Below are positions 5,307-8,583 of a DNA stretch of 8,583 bases, piece by piece; the stretch's first letter is position 1, and every line of letters starts with the position of its first letter. The notes below the pieces were generated by a model. The model searched no databases. It was not told where the DNA came from and worked only from the letters and a program-made list of their open reading frames with translations. The stretch is from assembly GCA_023460155.1 (NCBI GenBank), contig JAEWRF010000196.1, forward strand, positions 1 through 8,583, given 5' to 3'. Source of the DNA: Bacillota bacterium. GTDB lineage: Bacteria; Bacillota; Clostridia; Oscillospirales; Acutalibacteraceae. A program made the position numbers and the translations under genes.

Positions 5307-6605
5307 TCAGTCGGTATCCCCCGCGGCACCCGGCTGCGCGGTGCCCGGAATTTCCTTTACCGCAGCACCCTGACGCACCAGCGCGGTGACCGCCGCCTGA
5401 ATCTGCGGGTCGTCGCGCATCACGAGAAGATTGCGTTTCAGCTGCGCCTGCTGATACTCGCTCAGGTCCTTCGGGATATCGGGGTTCACCCCGGTACCGT
5501 TAAAGGTTTTCCCGCCCGCCGTCAGATATTCCGCCCCGGAAAGCAAAATGGCGGAACCGTCCGAAAGCGGCACGGCTTCGTCACGGACGCCGTAGCCGGC
5601 GGTTCTCTCGCCGACGACCAGCCCTTTTTTGAAGTCGCGGATGTCCGCGGCAAAAAGCTCCGCGGCACCGTAGGTTTCCCGGTTTACGATCACGCTGACG
5701 GGCAGGTTCACTTCGTTGGAATTGGAGGTGCACTCCACCGTCACCTTTCCGCTTTTGTCGCGGTAGCTGACGGTATTCCCCGCGGGCAGGAGCGTGTCGA
5801 GCACTTCCGCCGCCGACTCCACCTTTCCGCCGGGGTTGTCGCGCAGATCAATCACAAGGCCGACGGCTCCCTGCCTGACCAGCTTGGAAAGATCTTCGTT
5901 GAAATCCTGCGGCACGGTGTCCGTGAACTCTGAAATTTTCAAATAGCCTGCATTCCCGCTGACGATGGAGCAGGAAATCATGTTCTCCTCATATTCGGCG
6001 CGCGTCACGGTCAAAGTGAGCGCCTGCGCCTGCGCGGCGGACGAGGAGGGACCCGGCTGCGTGCCGGAAGCCTGCCGCAGGATGCCGAGCGTTACCCTGG
6101 TGCCCGCCGTGCCGGACAGCCGGTTCAGGGCCTCGCCGTAGGTGATGCGCTGAATCTCCTTGCCGTCCAGGCTGACGATGACGTCGCCCGTTTTCACGCC
6201 CGCCTTTTCCGCGGGGGATTTCGGCATTACCCCGATGACCTCCATGTTCCCGTCGGAATCCTGCACGGTGTGCACGCCGACGCCGGTGCTTTTCGAATCG
6301 GAAGCACTCAGGTATTCCCGGTACTTGGCGGCGCTGAGGTACTGCGCGTGCGAGTCGCCCAGCCCGGCCGCATACCCGGCGCAGATTGCGTCAGTCAGCG
6401 CGGACTCGTTGATGGTTCCCACATAGTTCTGCCGCGCCTTCTGGTCGATCTCGCTCAGCTTCTGGTACATGGCCTGGCGGGCGTTCACGTCCGCGACCTT
6501 CTTGTTGAAGCTGTCCATGGCGTAGACATAGGTGAGGGATACCGTGATGGCCGAGGCGATCGCCGCAATGGAGACCGCGGCGCCCAGGGATACCTTCTTG
6601 CTCAT
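5307..6605 (-). CDS. S41-family (CtpA/CtpB-like) PDZ protein lacking the catalytic residues
   Basis: The 432-residue product has an N-terminal membrane anchor or uncleaved signal (about 5-29), a helical region with AGLGDSHAQYL (80-90), a PDZ domain (about 105-200) and a C-terminal S41 peptidase fold (about 205-380). Fold markers are LRDNPGG (254-260) and GTGVNPDI (370-377). S41 carboxyl-terminal proteases use a Ser in the SASASE motif, a Lys 25 residues later and a Gln 4 residues after that. Here the matching stretch is NRETYGAAELFAADI: the Ser position is Gly313, the Lys position is Tyr338 and the Gln position is Asp342, with spacing unchanged. The DNA agrees and no frameshift is seen. A low-complexity Ser/Ala/Gln insert (about 179-196) interrupts the PDZ domain. 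It is probably a non-cleaving, extracytoplasmic, membrane-bound scaffold or inhibitor. It lies downstream of ftsX and the M23 gene. The ATG at 6605 has TAAGGA about 10 nt upstream. Confidence 0.88.
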   Translation of the reverse strand: MSKKVSLGAAVSIAAIASAITVSLTYVYAMDSFNKKVADVNARQAMYQKLSEIDQKARQNYVGTINESALTDAICAGYAAGLGDSHAQYLSAAKYREYLSASDSKSTGVGVHTVQDSDGNMEVIGVMPKSPAEKAGVKTGDVIVSLDGKEIQRITYGEALNRLSGTAGTRVTLGILRQASGTQPGPSSSAAQAQALTLTVTRAEYEENMISCSIVSGNAGYLKISEFTDTVPQDFNEDLSKLVRQGAVGLVIDLRDNPGGKVESAAEVLDTLLPAGNTVSYRDKSGKVTVECTSNSNEVNLPVSVIVNRETYGAAELFAADIRDFKKGLVVGERTAGYGVRDEAVPLSDGSAILLSGAEYLTAGGKTFNGTGVNPDIPKDLSEYQQAQLKRNLLVMRDDPQIQAAVTALVRQGAAVKEIPGTAQPGAAGDTD

Positions 6606-6623
6606 TCTCCGTCATTCCTTACG

Positions 6624-6657
6624 AAAGCACGGCTGAGGAACCAGCCGTGCTTTTTTT
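6624..6657 (+). terminator. Strong plus-strand intrinsic terminator upstream of the S41 gene
   Basis: AAAGCACGGCTG (6624-6635) and CAGCCGTGCTTT (6642-6653) form a perfect 12-bp stem with loop AGGAAC. The T run covers 6651-6657 on the plus strand. No plus-strand gene lies upstream in this direction; the reverse strand is the S41 gene. Read on the minus strand the same stem is followed only by TTTCG and then the S41 ribosome site, so it would be a weaker terminator between the M23 and S41 genes. It could stop antisense transcripts or lower S41 expression relative to ftsX and the M23 gene. Confidence 0.7.
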
Positions 6658-6846
6658 CGAATCTTATGCTTCATTGTTGGCTTTTAGGAATTTTTTATGC
6701 ATTCAACTCGCCTGCGGCGGCCACGACTTAGACCAACTGGAAGCTCACGTCTTCCGCTTCGCCCTGAGTATGCTTTCGATTGGCTTTGCGCTTGACTTGC
6801 ATGCAGGCTCAGCCTGCCGGGCCCTTGGATGCAGCGTCATGCTGCC
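6658..6846. repeat. Gene-free interval with tandem small palindromes, possible repeat element or remnant
   Basis: This 189-nt stretch separates the M23 and S41 genes and holds no gene I can support. Three short inverted repeats are visible: GCAGC-N5-GCTGC (6831-6845), a 15-bp palindrome GCAGGCTCAGCCTGC (6803-6817), and GGAAG-N7-CTTCC (6739-6755). The first two have the same 5-bp stem and 5-nt loop design and sit 13 nt apart, just after the M23 stop. A 24-codon minus-strand reading frame (6802-6728) with an unusually basic N-terminus lacks a clear ribosome site. The left part (about 6658-6710) is distinctly more AT-rich than its surroundings. A dispersed, REP-like element is possible but cannot be shown from one copy. 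Confidence 0.35.
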
Positions 6847-8061
6847 TCAGCCGAAATAGTTCATCGGATTGACGGTTGAGCCGTTCACACGGACCTCAAA
6901 GTGGAGGTGGGGGCCGGTGGCCTGACCGGTTGCGCCGACATAGCCGATGACCTGTCCCTTGGTAACCTGCTGTCCCTCGCTGCAGGCAATGCTGCTCATA
7001 TGCCCGTACAGGGTGGAGTACCCGCCGCCGTGGTCAATGGCAACCACGTTTCCGTAGCCGCCGTACCCGTCTCCCCAGACGCCGAAGCTTGCCTTGATGA
7101 CGCGGCCGGAATCCGCCGCGACGATCGGCGCTCCGTAGACGCCGGCACCGGAAATATCGATGCCCTTGTGGAACGAGCCCATATCGTAGCTTCCGTAGCC
7201 CTGGGTGATGTTGGTACAGCTCGGCACCGGCCAGGTGAAGTTGCCTTTGCTGACGTAACCGCCGCTTCCGCCGCCGTTATTGCTTCCGCCGCCGTTATGC
7301 TGCTGCTGGGAAGCGTAATAGTTGCGGTACCAGTCGTCGATTGCCTGATCGGCCTTCGCTTCGGCATCGAGGATTTCCTTGTTTTTCGCCTCGGCGCCCG
7401 ACTGATCGGAAGAAATTTTCGCGATGACCGCGTTTGTCTGGCTAACCAGTGCGCTGAGCTCGCTTTGCTTCTGGTCGTACTCCGTCTTTGCGGCCGTCAC
7501 GGCCGCCTTGTTTTTCTGAATGTCGCTTTCCTGCGATTTGATGCCCGCCATCTCGGACTTGATGGTGTTGATCAGGTTGGTGTCATATGCCGTAATCGAC
7601 TGCAGGAGCTCGGTCTTATCCGCAAGGTCCATAACACTCTGGGAGTTCAGGATAATCTCGATGTTGGAGGCTTCGCCCGTCAGGTACAGCGCGCAAAGAC
7701 GCTCTTTCAGTTTCTGGTAGTTTGTGTTAATATCCTTCTGCTTGCCCGCAATCTCGGTTTCCTTCGCCTTAATGTCGTTGTCGTAGCCGGAAATCTGCGC
7801 GTTCAGATTGTCGATCTGCCCCTGCACGACGCCGATCTGGGCGTTCAGGGCATCTTTATACTGCTGCTGCTTCGCCTTGTCGTTCTTCAGGCTCTGAATC
7901 TGCTGGGCAACCTGCGCCTGCTGCTGCTTGAGCTGAGACTGCTTCTGCTGCAGATCGCTCAGCGAGGAAGCGGACGCGGGCAGCACCCCCTGAACGGAAA
8001 AAAGCAGGGTGAGGGCCGCGGCCGCCGCCGCGCCGAAACGGAGAATTCTTTTACCAGTCAA
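6847..8061 (-). CDS. Secreted coiled-coil M23 (LytM) peptidoglycan hydrolase, EnvC/PcsB-like FtsEX client
   Basis: The product (404 residues from this start) has a signal peptide with a basic n-region and an Ala/Leu-rich core, cut near ASA-SS at about residue 31. A long Gln/Lys-rich coiled coil follows (about 33-250), then a Gly/Ser/Asn linker (about 257-268) and a C-terminal M23 LytM domain (about 275-404). The zinc ligands are all present: HKGID (His298, Asp302) and HLH (His385, His387), with the catalytic His354 in YGHM. It should therefore cut peptide cross-bridges itself, unlike EnvC, which only activates amidases. The coiled coil is the part that FtsX binds in CwlO, PcsB and EnvC. The start is uncertain: TTG at 8061 has AGGTGG 8 nt upstream, while GTG at 8073 would add four residues without a good site. 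Either start overlaps the end of ftsX, so the two are translationally coupled. Confidence 0.92.
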   Translation of the reverse strand: MTGKRILRFGAAAAAALTLLFSVQGVLPASASSLSDLQQKQSQLKQQQAQVAQQIQSLKNDKAKQQQYKDALNAQIGVVQGQIDNLNAQISGYDNDIKAKETEIAGKQKDINTNYQKLKERLCALYLTGEASNIEIILNSQSVMDLADKTELLQSITAYDTNLINTIKSEMAGIKSQESDIQKNKAAVTAAKTEYDQKQSELSALVSQTNAVIAKISSDQSGAEAKNKEILDAEAKADQAIDDWYRNYYASQQQHNGGGSNNGGGSGGYVSKGNFTWPVPSCTNITQGYGSYDMGSFHKGIDISGAGVYGAPIVAADSGRVIKASFGVWGDGYGGYGNVVAIDHGGGYSTLYGHMSSIACSEGQQVTKGQVIGYVGATGQATGPHLHFEVRVNGSTVNPMNYFG

Positions 8062-8583
8062 CAATTTCCCCACCTTCTTTCTTCAGGTATTTCCCGATGG
8101 AAATCGCTCCGCCCAACGCGCCGAACAGCGAGCCGGCAAGAATAAAGCTGAGGAAAATCGTCCCGCGGATGGGGCCGATGTCGATGGGAGAGAAAAACAT
8201 GATGGATGCCAGCGTCTGCTTGAGCTTCACGTACAGCAGGTCAAGGATCAGACTCCCGGCCGCGCCCGAAATCAGGCCGATGATGATGCCTTCCACGATG
8301 AACGGCACCCGCACAAACCAGTTTGTAGCGCCCACGGATTTCATAATGCTGATCTCCAGCCGGCGCGAGAACATCGTCACTTTAATGGTGTTGGAAATAA
8401 TGAACAGCGACACAAGGCTTAAGAGCAGAATGATCCAGAACCCGCCGGTGGTCACCAGACGGTCCAGGCTGGTCAGCTTTTTCGCCACGTCGGAATAGTC
8501 GTTGATGGAGGAAACGCCGTCGATCTTCTGAATCTGCGCGACGGTGTCCTTATACTTGGATAGGTCTTTGAACGAAATCTGGT
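8051..8583 (-). CDS. ftsX: Cell division protein FtsX, C-terminal part, 5' end beyond the window
   Basis: FtsX is the membrane subunit of the FtsEX complex, which resembles an ABC transporter and passes an ATP-driven signal to murein hydrolases outside the cell. The frame is open to the right edge, giving about 177 codons. The upstream residues QISFKDLSKYKD and AQIQKIDGV match the end of the extracellular loop between membrane segments 1 and 2. Three membrane segments follow (WIILLLSLVSLFIISNTI, GIIIGLISGAAGSLIL and FILAGSLFGALGGAISI), with the family hallmark SRRLEISIMKSVGATNWFV between the first two. The C-terminus ends GGEIVDW and its codons overlap the start of the M23 gene. A GTG at 8488 is internal and is not the start. 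ftsE is expected just beyond the right edge. Confidence 0.95.
   Translation of the reverse strand, partial: QISFKDLSKYKDTVAQIQKIDGVSSINDYSDVAKKLTSLDRLVTTGGFWIILLLSLVSLFIISNTIKVTMFSRRLEISIMKSVGATNWFVRVPFIVEGIIIGLISGAAGSLILDLLYVKLKQTLASIMFFSPIDIGPIRGTIFLSFILAGSLFGALGGAISIGKYLKKEGGEIVDW

Noticed and set aside
6647..6859. Plus-strand 70-codon frame across the M23-S41 gap
   Set aside because: It begins inside the terminator stem at a GTG with no ribosome site and runs into the end of the M23 gene; no family is recognised.
6901..8145. Plus-strand 414-codon frame with a hydrophobic Leu/Val-rich product
   Set aside because: It mirrors the Gln/Lys-rich coiled coil of the M23 protein, whose CAG and AAG codons read as Leu in reverse; it is not a membrane protein gene.
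1..8583. CRISPR arrays, tRNA or rRNA genes, insertion sequences, phage genes, toxin-antitoxin or defence systems
   Set aside because: No spaced direct repeats, tRNA cloverleaf, transposase, integrase or defence motifs were found on either strand; the region is mostly housekeeping genes.

Overview
The window is GC-rich (high 50s percent by eye), densely coded, and almost entirely on the minus strand. It carries a Gram-positive set of cell-envelope genes (ftsX, an EnvC/PcsB-like M23 protein, an S41 protein), a short-type leuC, and greA directly upstream of lysS. Shine-Dalgarno sites and sigma-A-type promoters are clear. Together these suggest a GC-rich member of the Clostridia, most likely the Oscillospiraceae/Ruminococcaceae. 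That placement is inference from gene content and sequence style; no 16S or other marker is present.

Layout from left to right. Positions 1-1551 (minus) hold leuC followed by the first 92 codons of leuD, the two subunits of isopropylmalate isomerase. Positions 1552-1685 are a short divergent control region with back-to-back, overlapping promoters and an imperfect dyad. Positions 1686-2297 (plus) hold the only plus-strand gene, a CRP/FNR-family regulator. Convergent transcription meets at a perfect hairpin (2300-2325) that can work as a terminator in both directions. Positions 2333-5251 (minus) are a greA - lysS - unknown membrane protein unit. It is driven by a promoter with perfect consensus -35, spacer and -10; an imperfect terminator hairpin separates greA from lysS, and the unknown gene starts 4 nt after the lysS stop. 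Positions 5307-8583 (minus) are an envelope unit read ftsX (incomplete at the window edge) - M23 LytM/coiled-coil protein - S41/PDZ protein.

How the genes work together. FtsEX complexes are known to switch on coiled-coil murein hydrolases or hydrolase activators (EnvC, CwlO, PcsB) at the division site or side wall. The M23 protein overlaps ftsX, has an intact zinc site and is the obvious client here. The S41 protein downstream keeps the fold, the PDZ domain and the spacing of the family, but the positions of the Ser, Lys and Gln catalytic residues are Gly313, Tyr338 and Asp342. It therefore looks like a catalytically dead S41 pseudoprotease encoded beside the FtsX-controlled hydrolase. This is the most interesting result in the window. 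A 241-nt gap with several small hairpins and a strong plus-strand terminator separates it from the M23 gene.

Other points of interest are the regulator/leuCD divergent region, where one dyad could both repress the regulator and act on leuCD, and the unknown membrane protein tied to lysS.
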